Shown: in pieces, positions 44,886 to 55,059 of the stretch
How the letters are laid out: every line of letters begins with the position of its first letter
How positions within the stretch are numbered: the first letter of the stretch is position 1
Assembly: GCA_024403775.1 (NCBI GenBank)
Contig: JAKSRE010000009.1
Location: 1 to 64,000 of the forward strand
Direction of reading: 5' to 3'
DNA length: 64,000 bases
Origin: Clostridia bacterium
GTDB lineage: Bacteria > Bacillota > Clostridia > Saccharofermentanales > Saccharofermentanaceae
Program-made: the position numbers and the translations under genes
The notes under the pieces: model-generated
What the model saw: only the letters and a program-made list of their open reading frames with translations
The model's database searches: none
What the model was told of the DNA's origin: nothing

Positions 44886-47800
44886 ATGAGATTTTCAGAT
44901 GATCAGATAAAGATTATAAATGATGATATAAATAATATTCTTGTATCCGCGGCAGCTGGTTCTGGTAAGACTACTGTTCTTGTTGAGAGAATTATTACTA
45001 AAATTCTTGCGGGTGAATATAATATCGATGAGCTTCTAGTTGTTACTTTTACAAATGAAGCTGCTGAGAATATGCGTAAAAAAATAAGTTCAAGACTTAA
45101 TGGCAAACTTAAAGAACTGAAGGATTCTGATAATCCTGATTTTGAACAGATTAGAAGATTATCTATTCAGATTGATAAGCTTCCGAACGCATATATTCAG
45201 ACAATTAACAGTTTCTGTGCCAGAGTGATTAAAGAAAAGGGTTATAGTTATGTTGATCCAGAGGATGATTCTGAACTTATTGAACCAGGAATTCCTATAA
45301 TTGATGATAATACAAAGCAGATGCTTCTTATGGAGGCTGTTAATGATTCGCTGATTGAGACATATGGATATTACGCTGAAGACAGAATGATTCCTATTCT
45401 TAAGGAGTGCTTCGATATTCTTGTTGAGAGTAATGGTGATGGACGTAATGATATGGTGCTCAAGTCTTCTCTTGAGGAGACGTATAAAAAATTAAGAAGT
45501 ATTCCTGACTATTTAAATTATATAGTTCAGGAACATGAGAGAAGATGTGAGTACGACGATAGAGGAGAAATAGTAGGCCTCGATTATATTCTTAACAATA
45601 TTTTAAGCTGTGCCCACAAGGCCTATGACAATATTGATAAAGCTATTAGATTTGCTGAAGGAATTCGCTTTATTAGTAAAGATATTGAGAGCGATGAGCG
45701 CAGGGATTACTTTGATAATTTTCTTAACGGTTATAAGTCTTATATAAATGAAGTTATCACGGTTTTTGAATCAGAAGAATCTTCTTATGCTGATAAATTT
45801 AGTGTTATGAATAAGGTGATACCTGCTGATAGTCTTGATGGACCACAAATTCCAAAGGCTAGTTCCATTAATACCAAGAAGGACTACAGTACATTTCTTA
45901 TGCTCTTAGCTCCAGTTTGGGAATTTATTGATAAACATAGAAAACATGTTTGTCAGTATTATAAGGCGCTTGCCTTGTATAAGAGTATCGTTCTTAGTGA
46001 GACAATTAGTGATTCATATCTTGCTATCTTTAGAAGAAATCCAAAAGAGCTTCTTGAGCGACAGATGCTTCGTAATAAACAGTTATATGCTTATATTCAT
46101 CTTTTGACCAGAGTAGATTACCATTTTGCAAGACGCAAGAAAGAAATTCATGGTATGGACTTCTCGGATCAGGAGCATTTTGCTTATGCAATTCTTAAAA
46201 ATGAGGATGCAAGAGACTATTACCGTGAGAAGTTTAAGGAAATCTATATTGATGAGTATCAGGACAACAGCAAACTTCAGGATGGAATAATTGAATTATT
46301 CTCAAGAGGAGAGGATAGTAATACTGGAGCATACGGTAATGTATTCCGAGTTGGTGATATTAAGCAGAGTATTTATAAATTCAGATATGCTAGTCCGGAT
46401 TTGTTCAGCAGCTTGATGAAGAAGTATTCAGATAATAATGGTGGTATTCTTCGTCTTTTGAATAATAATTATCGAAGTGATGAGACAATTATTGATTTTG
46501 TAAATATGATTTTTGAACAGCTTTTATCTGAAGATTCAGGTATGGAGATTACCTATGATCAAAATCAGAAACTTGTCCATGGAGCAGTTGAGAAGAATCC
46601 TTCTGATTCCTCAGTAGAAATTCCACTTTGTAAACCAAATGTTGTTTTGTGCTCAGCTCACGATATGGGTAATATTGATAGACTGGATAATGATAGTGTA
46701 TCTCGTAAAAAATACCTTTATCGACAGGCTGTTCTTAATGAAGTTATAAAGTACAGAAAAGAGGGATTTGAACTTAAGGATATCTGCATATTAACAAGAA
46801 GTAATAAGACTGCACTTATTATCTCCCAGTACCTTAATAAGGCTGGATTTCCATCAAAGGTATCTGAGAAACGTGAACTTTTTGATGACAATGATATCAA
46901 GGGGCTTACGAACCTTCTTATTACTATTGGAAATCAGTATAGAGATGAGTATCTTCTAGGCGTTCTTTTGTCAGATTACAGATTCTCAAACTTTACGCTG
47001 GATGAAGTTGCTACTGTGATTTCTTACTGCCGTGCTCGTGGCATGGGGAAGAATGTATATCTTATAGATAAACTAAAAATATATGCAGAGGATGAGGAAC
47101 TTCTAGAAACAGAATTAAGTAAACGCATTAATAAGTTTATCGAGGTATTCAATAGATTTAGATTACAGAATATTATGACGGATATTGGTATTCTTATTGA
47201 GAATATCTATATTGATTCTGGTGTCAGAGCTACACTAGCTAATAAAGGCAAGGCAGAACTAGATAAACTTATTATTTTTAAAGATTTTCTATGCACTAAT
47301 TTCTTAGGCAGAGGAAGTGATATTGCAGGCATTGCAAGTGATCTTGAGAAAATGCAGCTTAAACTTTCTTCTGAAGTTAGCGTAAAAGTAGATGATACTT
47401 CAGAAAATAAGATTCGTTGTATGACTTGTCACAGTAGTAAAGGACTCGAATTTCCATGTGTGATTCTTGCCGAGATGGTAACTGATGGTAATGTCTCAAA
47501 TAACACTAGTAACATTTCTTTTGATGGAGATAATGGTTTTATTGTTAAAGACTATGTATATGAAGAGTTCTTAACTTATGATTCTCTTGAAAATATAGAG
47601 ATTAAGGATAGGCAGAGACTGTCTACAATTGCAGAGGAATTAAGACTACTATATGTTGCGCTAACGAGAGCCAAGAATCGTTTGTCAGTTGTTATTGATT
47701 TGTCCGTTTCAAAAGTAAAGGATTTTCTATTAAGCATTAGTCCAGTTGAAGGTGACTTTATTACGAAGAGTCTGTATCTTGGTACAGTAAAAAATATGCG

Positions 47801-48848
47801 TTATGCGATGACTGCAGCAATAGCCAGAACCAAGGCATTTAATTCGCATTTTGATGAGAAATCAGCTCTTGATCTTGATGTTCTCAAAAACTGTACTTAC
47901 TGGTATAACGATACATTTACCTGCGAGTATTATAATCCTGATGAGGTATATAAAAATAATTCGGATATCCCTGTCTGTTATCCAGAAAAAGAAGAACTCA
48001 TTAAGGGAAATAGCCGTAATGAAGTTGTGGCAACAGCTGAAGGTGATAATGAAAGTGAAGAAGAGGATTCTTCAGGAAACAAAGATTATGCTTACTTTGA
48101 GGAGAAACTCAGAACAAGTGAGAATATGATTCAGCTCCATGCAAAGTCGTTTGATGAGGATGGAAAGCCAGAGTTTGATACTTACAGATTCGAAGATTCT
48201 ACTTCTATTCCGTTTAAGGTGTCTGTAACCCAGCTTAAGAATGAGTTTGAGGTTAAAGATAATGTCTCCATGAACCTGGAACTTCCAGATCTTGAAGATT
48301 TTATTGAGACTGAGAAATCTGCTTCTTCAGCATCAGAGATTGGTACTTTTGTTCATAGTATTATGCGTTACATTAATCTTAAATTATTAAGCGAAGACGC
48401 TGATAAATATGACGAAGAGATAGAAAGACTAGTGAAGAAGGGACTTATTACTGAAAGTCAGATTCCTTTGACTGATGAGTTTAAGCCTGCAATTATTGCT
48501 TTTGCTAATACTGATATCTGTAAGGATATGAATGAAGCTATGATTAATAATCAGTTATATAAGGAGAAACCGATAGTGTTCTCTGTTGATGTAGGTAATG
48601 ATGACTATGCTCTTGTACAGGGTGTAATCGATATGTTCTATATTGATAGTGATAATGAAGCAGTTCTTGTAGATTATAAAACTGATAACCTTAAAAAGTT
48701 CGGAAATGAAGAAGGGATTAAGGAAGAAGCGATTAGACGTCATAAAGTTCAGATTGATTATTATTCAGCTGCACTTAATTCTTCAGGAATTAAAGTGAAG
48801 AAGAGATATCTCTGCCTGTTAAGACATAATATAATGGTTGAATTGTAA
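44886..48848 (+). CDS. addA: ATP-dependent helicase/nuclease subunit A
   Basis: 1320 residues from the ATG with GCGGAGG upstream. The motor is a UvrD-type helicase: AAAGSGKT (22-29), IYIDEYQDNS, GDIKQSIYKFR, and the C-terminal helicase motif (LRLLYVALTRAKNRL). The C-terminal nuclease has VDYKTDN. It follows addB by four bases, so the pair is one operon. It is a little longer than Bacillus AddA (about 1230), mainly from an extra Ser/Glu-rich stretch around residues 1035-1080. Confidence 0.95.
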   Translation: MRFSDDQIKIINDDINNILVSAAAGSGKTTVLVERIITKILAGEYNIDELLVVTFTNEAAENMRKKISSRLNGKLKELKDSDNPDFEQIRRLSIQIDKLPNAYIQTINSFCARVIKEKGYSYVDPEDDSELIEPGIPIIDDNTKQMLLMEAVNDSLIETYGYYAEDRMIPILKECFDILVESNGDGRNDMVLKSSLEETYKKLRSIPDYLNYIVQEHERRCEYDDRGEIVGLDYILNNILSCAHKAYDNIDKAIRFAEGIRFISKDIESDERRDYFDNFLNGYKSYINEVITVFESEESSYADKFSVMNKVIPADSLDGPQIPKASSINTKKDYSTFLMLLAPVWEFIDKHRKHVCQYYKALALYKSIVLSETISDSYLAIFRRNPKELLERQMLRNKQLYAYIHLLTRVDYHFARRKKEIHGMDFSDQEHFAYAILKNEDARDYYREKFKEIYIDEYQDNSKLQDGIIELFSRGEDSNTGAYGNVFRVGDIKQSIYKFRYASPDLFSSLMKKYSDNNGGILRLLNNNYRSDETIIDFVNMIFEQLLSEDSGMEITYDQNQKLVHGAVEKNPSDSSVEIPLCKPNVVLCSAHDMGNIDRLDNDSVSRKKYLYRQAVLNEVIKYRKEGFELKDICILTRSNKTALIISQYLNKAGFPSKVSEKRELFDDNDIKGLTNLLITIGNQYRDEYLLGVLLSDYRFSNFTLDEVATVISYCRARGMGKNVYLIDKLKIYAEDEELLETELSKRINKFIEVFNRFRLQNIMTDIGILIENIYIDSGVRATLANKGKAELDKLIIFKDFLCTNFLGRGSDIAGIASDLEKMQLKLSSEVSVKVDDTSENKIRCMTCHSSKGLEFPCVILAEMVTDGNVSNNTSNISFDGDNGFIVKDYVYEEFLTYDSLENIEIKDRQRLSTIAEELRLLYVALTRAKNRLSVVIDLSVSKVKDFLLSISPVEGDFITKSLYLGTVKNMRYAMTAAIARTKAFNSHFDEKSALDLDVLKNCTYWYNDTFTCEYYNPDEVYKNNSDIPVCYPEKEELIKGNSRNEVVATAEGDNESEEEDSSGNKDYAYFEEKLRTSENMIQLHAKSFDEDGKPEFDTYRFEDSTSIPFKVSVTQLKNEFEVKDNVSMNLELPDLEDFIETEKSASSASEIGTFVHSIMRYINLKLLSEDADKYDEEIERLVKKGLITESQIPLTDEFKPAIIAFANTDICKDMNEAMINNQLYKEKPIVFSVDVGNDDYALVQGVIDMFYIDSDNEAVLVDYKTDNLKKFGNEEGIKEEAIRRHKVQIDYYSAALNSSGIKVKKRYLCLLRHNIMVEL

Positions 48849-48857
48849 AAGTAAGGT

Positions 48858-48895
48858 GCCTGTCTCAAAATCACTTTTAAGACAGGCTTTTTTTT
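48858..48895. terminator. Terminator after addA, shared with tadA
   Basis: The GCCTGTC/GACAGGC stem, extended through AAAA/TTTT, is followed by eight T. The tadA stop codon lies at the edge of the T-run. Confidence 0.85.
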
Positions 48896-49368
48896 CAGAA
48901 TAATTTTGCTCGTTTAGCTTTAAAAAAAGCTTTCATCAGATTAGAAGCATCTTCTTCTAGAACGCCACCTTCAAACTGAACTGCGTGATTATGGCCATGG
49001 CTTACATCAAGTATGTTGTTGCAGGAGCAAATAGCCCCACTTTTAGGTTCATAAGCTGCAAAATATACTTTACGGATTCTTGCCTGAATAATTGCACCAG
49101 AACACATAGTGCAAGGCTCAAGAGTTACATACATGTCACAGTCGTTAAGTCTCCAGTCACCAAGTTTTTTGCAAGCTTTTTTTATAGCGATGATTTCAGC
49201 ATGTTGTGTTGGATCATTTGATTTAACTTTAAGATTATGAGCGCGGGCAATGATTTTATCGTCCTTAACTATGACGCATCCGATAGGACATTCCTTAAGA
49301 TCATATGCAATCTGCGCCTGCTTAAGTGCCTGTTTCATATAGTGTTCATTATTTTTAATCATTCCCAT
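48895..49368 (-). CDS. tadA: tRNA-specific adenosine deaminase
   Basis: 157 residues. TadA deaminates A34 to inosine in tRNA-Arg(ACG). The zinc site is HAEIIAI (His and catalytic Glu) and PCTMCSGA (two Cys). The usual E-V-P-V-G-A before it reads E-C-P-I-G-C here. AAGGAAG lies seven bases before the first ATG; a second ATG at codon 3 is possible. It is convergent with addA. Confidence 0.93.
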   Translation of the reverse strand: MGMIKNNEHYMKQALKQAQIAYDLKECPIGCVIVKDDKIIARAHNLKVKSNDPTQHAEIIAIKKACKKLGDWRLNDCDMYVTLEPCTMCSGAIIQARIRKVYFAAYEPKSGAICSCNNILDVSHGHNHAVQFEGGVLEEDASNLMKAFFKAKRAKLF

Positions 49369-49509
49369 AGCATAACTTCCTTAATGATATGTTGTTATAT
49401 TAGCACATTTTGCTTAGCGTCTTTATTTTTTCTTTATAAATATTATGTTTACTTTTTAACTATGAATGATATTATTCTTTTTGAATTAAACAAGGTAGGA
49501 GATATATTT

Positions 49510-50202
49510 ATGTTAGTTGTAGATTCGGTATCAAAAAAGTATAAGAAAACATTGGCAAATGATGATGTGTCTTTTGAAGTTAATGATGGTGAGATCGCAG
49601 TACTTCTTGGACCAAATGGTGCAGGTAAGTCAACAATAATTAAATCAATTCTTGGATTATTAAAGTATGAGGGCGTTATCGAGATTGATAACTTCGACAA
49701 TCGCTCAATCGATGCAAAGAAACTTCTTGGATATGTTCCAGAAGTTCCAGCTCTTTATGACATGCTGACAGTAGGTGAGCATATGGAGTTTATTAGAAGA
49801 GCGTATAAGGTAGAAGATAATGGAAGAATTGATAAGCTCCTAGAACGCTTTGAACTTGCTGACAAGAAAAAGAAACTTGGAAAAGAATTGTCAAAGGGTA
49901 TGCAGCAGAAAGTATCTATTTGCTGTGCACTTCTTCCAGACCCTAAGGTTATTATCTTTGATGAGCCAATGGTAGGACTTGATCCACATGCTATTAAAGA
50001 ACTTAAGTCTGTATTTAAAGAACTTAAGGAGCAGGGTAAGACAGTACTTATTTCTACACACATGATTGATACAGTTGAAGATTATTGGGATGTAGCATAT
50101 ATCATGAAGAATGGTAAGATTATGGCTTCAAAGCATAATAAACCTGAAAGTGGTTCTGAAAAGACACTTGAAGAACTCTTCTTCGAGATTACGGAGGCTT
50201 AA
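49510..50202 (+). CDS. ABC transporter ATP-binding protein
   Basis: 230 residues from the ATG after TAGGAG (an in-frame start further upstream would overlap tadA and is rejected). Walker A is GPNGAGKST, the signature LSKGMQQK, Walker B VIIFDEP, and the switch His in STHMIDT. Close spacing (3 bp) to the permease shows a two-gene exporter. The cargo is unknown. Confidence 0.93.
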   Translation: MLVVDSVSKKYKKTLANDDVSFEVNDGEIAVLLGPNGAGKSTIIKSILGLLKYEGVIEIDNFDNRSIDAKKLLGYVPEVPALYDMLTVGEHMEFIRRAYKVEDNGRIDKLLERFELADKKKKLGKELSKGMQQKVSICCALLPDPKVIIFDEPMVGLDPHAIKELKSVFKELKEQGKTVLISTHMIDTVEDYWDVAYIMKNGKIMASKHNKPESGSEKTLEELFFEITEA

Positions 50203-50205
50203 TTT

Positions 50206-51822
50206 ATGCTTGACAGTTTGTTATATAGAATGAGAAGAAGCCTTCTCAAGAAACCAGCTAATTTGGTTTTGTTTGTTTTGGGAGTGGCTTTAATGGGAGT
50301 GATGATATATTATCCAACACTTCTTGCTGATGAGTTACCAGCATATAATCCTGAGACTGCTATAGGTGTAATGTCTATTTTGTCATTCTTTATGCTTGAT
50401 ATTGTAGCTTCTGGAATGCTTAATGGAACAATTTCTGGTTATACACTTTCGGATGTTAATTTCCATTTTGCTGGACCATATACACCTAAATTTAATAAAT
50501 TGATTGGCCTTATCAACACTTCCAAGTCAGGTTTGTTAATGGCATTTATTCTTTGCTGTCAGGCTGCAGTATTATCACAGGTTGCTACATTTAGAAGTCT
50601 GGATATGATTTGCTTACTCTTTGTGGTTTTCTTCGTTACGGTTGCTGGTGGATGTATATCTAATATAGTTTCACCATATTCTTGCATTGATGACGAGAGT
50701 GACAGAAATAAAAACATAATCACAGCAGTTTATATTGCTATTAATGCTGTAGTTGTGTTAATTGCACTTATAGCGTTGATTAAGGCTGCTGGTTCAATCA
50801 GTAGTATTGGAAGTCTTGGAACTGCTAAGATTTTGGCTGTTGCTGGTAATAGTATTGGATTTAAGTATTTCCCATTTTCTGGTTTTATTACTGCTATTTA
50901 TGCCGGAATTGTTACAGGAAATGTAGTTACATTAATTGTTGGTATAGTTTTAACTATTATAAGTATTGCTGTATTAGCTATTCTCTTTAATAAGCTTAAT
51001 CCAGATTATTATGAGGCAGCAATTGCCAGTGCTTTGAAGATTAATGATTTTGTTGAAGCAAAGAAAGCAGGAATTGATACAGATACAGCCAGACTTAACA
51101 ATAAAGTTAAGGTAGGAAAAGAAGAACTTAATAAGGGCTGGGGTGTTAACACCTTTATGTTCACCAAGATGTTTGAATTTAAGCGTCAGACTAAATTCTT
51201 CTTTGTAAATCCACTTGCTATGCTATACAGAGTAATAACATTGATTTATCTGTTTATTCTTTTTGGACGTGGAGGATCATCAGCTTCTGATATGACAGGA
51301 GATCCATTCATGATGTCTCTGATAATGAATATAGTTCTTAATGTAATTATTTATTCTGGTGGTAAAACAGTACTTGAATTTAACAGACCATATTTCTTCC
51401 TTGCTCCATATTCAGCAGCAAGAAAACTCTTCTATTCAATAATGGGTGAGTTCCCTTGTATGGTATTTGATTCATTCCTTTGTATTGTTACAACAGGTAT
51501 TTTTACAGGCTTCGATGCTTATCCAGTTACTATGTGGGTATTATTATTCGCAATAATGATTGTATTTGATATTATGTGTACAATGATTTCTATTCTTGGA
51601 ATCAGAATGTTCAGAAGCCTTGGGAGATATGCTCTTATGATGACCAGATACTTGAGCATTTATTTGATCATTATCCTTGAGATGGTAGCTTCTTTGGGAA
51701 TTATGTTTGCTTTGGATGCTGAAATCGAGGTAGGAATGCTTGTTTTCCTTGGTATTTCTTTAGTAGTTACACTTTGTGTATTTGCAATGTCACCTATTAT
51801 TGTAAATAATGTCGAAAGCTGA
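50206..51822 (+). CDS. ABC exporter permease
   Basis: 538 residues with about 12-14 membrane segments. It resembles the putative ABC-exporter family with a conserved central region (here ALKINDFVEAKKAGIDTDTARLNNKVKVGKEELNKGWG, shown only in part as NDFVEAKKAG). The FNRPYFFLAPYSAARKLFYS stretch is also typical of these uncharacterised permeases. It is three bases from the ATPase gene. No processing peptidase or peptide gene is next to it, so the substrate is open. Confidence 0.75.
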   Translation: MLDSLLYRMRRSLLKKPANLVLFVLGVALMGVMIYYPTLLADELPAYNPETAIGVMSILSFFMLDIVASGMLNGTISGYTLSDVNFHFAGPYTPKFNKLIGLINTSKSGLLMAFILCCQAAVLSQVATFRSLDMICLLFVVFFVTVAGGCISNIVSPYSCIDDESDRNKNIITAVYIAINAVVVLIALIALIKAAGSISSIGSLGTAKILAVAGNSIGFKYFPFSGFITAIYAGIVTGNVVTLIVGIVLTIISIAVLAILFNKLNPDYYEAAIASALKINDFVEAKKAGIDTDTARLNNKVKVGKEELNKGWGVNTFMFTKMFEFKRQTKFFFVNPLAMLYRVITLIYLFILFGRGGSSASDMTGDPFMMSLIMNIVLNVIIYSGGKTVLEFNRPYFFLAPYSAARKLFYSIMGEFPCMVFDSFLCIVTTGIFTGFDAYPVTMWVLLFAIMIVFDIMCTMISILGIRMFRSLGRYALMMTRYLSIYLIIILEMVASLGIMFALDAEIEVGMLVFLGISLVVTLCVFAMSPIIVNNVES

Positions 51823-51849
51823 TTTGATGACTTTAATAATATAAACGTG

Positions 51850-51887
51850 ACTGCCTCAAAATAGATATATTTCTATTTTGAGGCAGT
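51850..51887 (+). terminator. Terminator of the ABC pair
   Basis: A 15-bp stem (ACTGCCTCAAAATAG with CTATTTTGAGGCAGT) with an 8-nt loop, then TCTTTTATT. Confidence 0.9.
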
Positions 51888-51939
51888 TCTTTTATTGTTC
51901 AAATAGGTTCCAAAAAAATAATACTATTCTTAAGATGTT

Positions 51940-51948
51940 TGTTATAAT
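51940..51948 (+). promoter_or_regulatory. Extended -10 promoter of the methionine gamma-lyase-family gene
   Basis: TGT-TATAAT about 35 bases before the ATG. No clear -35. Confidence 0.55.
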
Positions 51949-51982
51949 GTTATTACTATTATTATGAGGAGAATTGTGATTA

Positions 51983-53245
51983 ATGGATAATCCATATTCA
52001 ATTTACGGTGTTAGTGATGAGGCAGCACGCCTTGCCAGAGAGGCAATGGAGGCTGTTGCTCCTGTATATAAGAAGATTGATGAGATAAGAGAATATAACC
52101 AGTTAAGAGTTTTGAATGCTTTTAGAGAATGTAGATTCTCTGATGTTCATATGGGCAGTACAACTGGTTATGGTTATGATGATATTGGCAGAGATAAAAT
52201 CGAAGAGATTTTTGCCAAGGTAATGGGTGCTGAAGCCGCATATGTAAGAGTTCAGATGGGTTCAGGTACTCAGGCTGTATCAGCAATGCTCTTTGGAATA
52301 CTTCGTCCTGGTGATGAGATGCTTGCTGCTACAGGTACACCTTATGATACGCTTGCTTCATCAATTGGTATTGGTGAAGATAATTATGATGGAAGCCTTA
52401 AAAACTATGGTATTAGTTATGATGAGGTAGATTTAAAGCCAGATGGAAGTCCTGATATAGAGGCAATCTTAGGCAAGATTAAGCCTAATACCAAGATGGT
52501 ATTTATACAAAAATCAAGAGGTTATAGTAAGAGAAGAGCGTTAACAGGTGCTGATATAGAATCAATTTGTACAGCAGTAAAGGATTATGCTTCTAAGAAT
52601 AATCAGAAGATTGTTATTGCTGTAGATAACTGCTATGGTGAATTTGTTGAGACAAAAGAGCCATGTGCACTTGGTGCAGATATCTGTGCTGGTTCTCTTA
52701 TGAAGAATCCAGGCGGTGGTATTTGTACTACTGGTGCCTATGTTGCAGGAAATGCTGATCTTGTTGAGAAAGTAGCTCAGCGAATTACAGCTCCTGGTCT
52801 AGGTTCACATGTTGGACCTACTTTAGGTTTTAACAGAATGATTGCTCAGGGCTTATTTATGGCTCCGCACGTAGTAGCTGAGTGCCTCAAGGGTGCAGTT
52901 TTTGCAGCTAAATGTTTTGAGATGACTGGTCTTAATACAAGCCCATCTTTTGATAGTGACAGAGGAGATATCGTTCAGACAATTATATTTGAAGATCCTG
53001 ACAAACTTATAAAGTTCTGTCAGAAGATTCAAGCTTGTTCACCAGTTGATTCATTTGCGGCTCCAGTTCCAGGTCCTATGCCAGGTTATGAGGATGAGAT
53101 TATTATGGCTGCAGGTGCCTTTGTTCAGGGTGCTACCAGTGAACTTTCATGTGATGGCCCGCTTAAGTCACCATATATTGCATATATGCAGGGTGGACTT
53201 GTTCATGAACAGGCAAAACTTGCTGTTATGCTGACATTGAGCTAA
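51983..53245 (+). CDS. Methionine gamma-lyase family protein (aluminium-resistance type)
   Basis: 420 residues. A PLP enzyme of the Met_gamma_lyase family, found widely in Firmicutes and sometimes annotated as aluminium resistance protein. Conserved parts: MGSTTGYGYDDIGRDKIEE, MGSGTQAVSAMLFG, ATGTPYDTLASSIG, VAVDNCYGEF-type segment (VIAVDNCYGEF) and the Lys of SLMKNPGGG, the likely PLP-binding residue. The substrate in vivo is not established. It is followed by the HlyD-like gene after 24 bases. Confidence 0.88.
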   Translation: MDNPYSIYGVSDEAARLAREAMEAVAPVYKKIDEIREYNQLRVLNAFRECRFSDVHMGSTTGYGYDDIGRDKIEEIFAKVMGAEAAYVRVQMGSGTQAVSAMLFGILRPGDEMLAATGTPYDTLASSIGIGEDNYDGSLKNYGISYDEVDLKPDGSPDIEAILGKIKPNTKMVFIQKSRGYSKRRALTGADIESICTAVKDYASKNNQKIVIAVDNCYGEFVETKEPCALGADICAGSLMKNPGGGICTTGAYVAGNADLVEKVAQRITAPGLGSHVGPTLGFNRMIAQGLFMAPHVVAECLKGAVFAAKCFEMTGLNTSPSFDSDRGDIVQTIIFEDPDKLIKFCQKIQACSPVDSFAAPVPGPMPGYEDEIIMAAGAFVQGATSELSCDGPLKSPYIAYMQGGLVHEQAKLAVMLTLS

Positions 53246-53269
53246 TTTGTTATATTTTGGGAAGTTATA

Positions 53270-55033
53270 ATGGATAATAGAAATAAGAGAAACGAACATA
53301 TTAAGAGTAGAACAGGTGGCAAGAAGAAGCCAGTATCCAGTTCACAAAAAGAGGTGAAGAAGGTTAATGAACCAAGTAAGTCAAAGGCACCTCAGATGTT
53401 TAATGTTAACTCTAATAAAAAACTTCAGTCTGAAATTGATGCGAAGCGTTCGGCTTCTGTGAGTAAGAATGAGGCTAAGGTTAATAGTACAAAATCTAGT
53501 AATCCAAAATCTGTAAATAAGAAGCCAAATGGCAAGCAGGTGAAAACTGCAAAGCCAGTAGTAACTTCGGCTGTAAATGCTACTAACAATAATTCTGATA
53601 GTGCAAAGAAGAGTACTAAGAAAGTTAGAAGAAGACGTAGAGTTTCTGGCATAGTAAAGAAGAATAGAAATACTGTTCTTGTATCTCAGAGTGCAACAAG
53701 CAGTGGCGTAAGCGTATCTGATGTTGCTCAGGAGAAGAACAGTCGTAATAAGCAAAAGAATGCATCAAAGTCTGCATTATGGTCTGGTCTTTCTTTGTGG
53801 ATTATTATCCCAGTGATAGTACTGATTCTTTTCTTTATTATTTATCATCTGACAAATTACATGGCAGTAAAACCTGTTCAGAGTTTTATCACTAGCGGTA
53901 CTATTGAGCATACTATCGGTGCCAAAGCTATGATTGTCCGTAATGAGAAGGTAATAGAGTCTACTTGTAAGGGAGATTTGGTTACAAAGTCAACTGAAGG
54001 TGCCAGAGTATACGCTAGTCAGCAGCTTGCAATGGTTGTACCATCTGATATGAAATCTGTTGTAGATGATTTACGTAACACTCAGTCTCAGATTTCAGAT
54101 GTTCAGCTTAGCCTTATTCAGCAGGGTATGGCTTCTGGTGCTGACAAGATATATTCAGATATTGATGAACTTATGGTTCCGATTATCGATTCATTGAGAC
54201 AGGATTCCATGAATTCTAATCTTAGTAATATATCTTCTTATCATTCTTCTATTGGTGTTCTTATTGAACAAAGAGAAGACCTTCTCTTACAGGTTGATTT
54301 TGATGATGAGAGACTTAATGACTTAAGAAGAGATGAGAGAAATTATGAGAATCAGCTTGCCAGATCAGCAACTATGATTTATGCGACTAATCCAGGAATT
54401 GTATCTTTTAAGGTTGATGGTAATGAGGGTACATTGACATTTGATTATATGCTTAATGGAGATGAAAATGAGATTTCTAAGTATATTAATGATGCTGTTG
54501 GTGTAATTCCTACTGATACCTATATTGATATCGGTGATGGTGTTGCAAGAATTGCTAAAAATGAAGAACAGTATATTGCAGTTATTCTCTCCAATAATGC
54601 AGATAATAACAAGGCGTTTGCAGTTGATACAAAGCATAATATTAATATCCCTTCAGAGGGTGTTACTATTGATAACTGTAAAGTTGTGCGTGAGACTGTA
54701 GTTGGCGATGGGCTTCTTGTTGTATTCTCTACAACCAAACATGTAGAGGATTTGATTGACCTAAGAAGTGTGGATATCGAGATTGTTATTACTGAGGCCA
54801 GAGGTATGAAGGTATCAGTAAACAGCCTTGTAAATCCAGATTATGACCGTGGAGTAGCAACTATCTATATTAATAAGAGCGGATTTGTAGAAGCTGTTGA
54901 TGTTCTCATTGTAGATAGTGACAGAGAGTTTGCAATTATTGCACCAATGGGAGATTCTAATGTTCCTAATCTTAATACTGTAATAATTTCAAATCCGTCC
55001 AGTACGAGTGCTGGAAGTAAAATTACAAGCTAG
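53270..55033 (+). CDS. HlyD-like membrane-anchored protein with a disordered basic N-terminus
   Basis: 587 residues. Residues 1-175 are Lys/Ser/Asn/Arg-rich and probably disordered in the cytoplasm. One membrane segment follows (about 183-202), then an HlyD-type extracytoplasmic part with a lipoyl-like start (SGTIEHTIGAKAMIVRNE), a helical hairpin (about 270-360) and beta-rich C-terminal domains. In clostridia similar proteins sit next to yggS and sepF, as here, suggesting a division or envelope role rather than a classical exporter adaptor. No paired transporter is present. Confidence 0.65.
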   Translation: MDNRNKRNEHIKSRTGGKKKPVSSSQKEVKKVNEPSKSKAPQMFNVNSNKKLQSEIDAKRSASVSKNEAKVNSTKSSNPKSVNKKPNGKQVKTAKPVVTSAVNATNNNSDSAKKSTKKVRRRRRVSGIVKKNRNTVLVSQSATSSGVSVSDVAQEKNSRNKQKNASKSALWSGLSLWIIIPVIVLILFFIIYHLTNYMAVKPVQSFITSGTIEHTIGAKAMIVRNEKVIESTCKGDLVTKSTEGARVYASQQLAMVVPSDMKSVVDDLRNTQSQISDVQLSLIQQGMASGADKIYSDIDELMVPIIDSLRQDSMNSNLSNISSYHSSIGVLIEQREDLLLQVDFDDERLNDLRRDERNYENQLARSATMIYATNPGIVSFKVDGNEGTLTFDYMLNGDENEISKYINDAVGVIPTDTYIDIGDGVARIAKNEEQYIAVILSNNADNNKAFAVDTKHNINIPSEGVTIDNCKVVRETVVGDGLLVVFSTTKHVEDLIDLRSVDIEIVITEARGMKVSVNSLVNPDYDRGVATIYINKSGFVEAVDVLIVDSDREFAIIAPMGDSNVPNLNTVIISNPSSTSAGSKITS

Positions 55034-55059
55034 TTTTTACCTAAGGAAGGATATAACTA

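Noticed and set aside
49237..49509. N-terminal extension of the ABC ATPase gene
   Set aside because: It would overlap tadA, lacks a ribosome site, and the ATG at 49510 with TAGGAG upstream gives the normal ATPase length.
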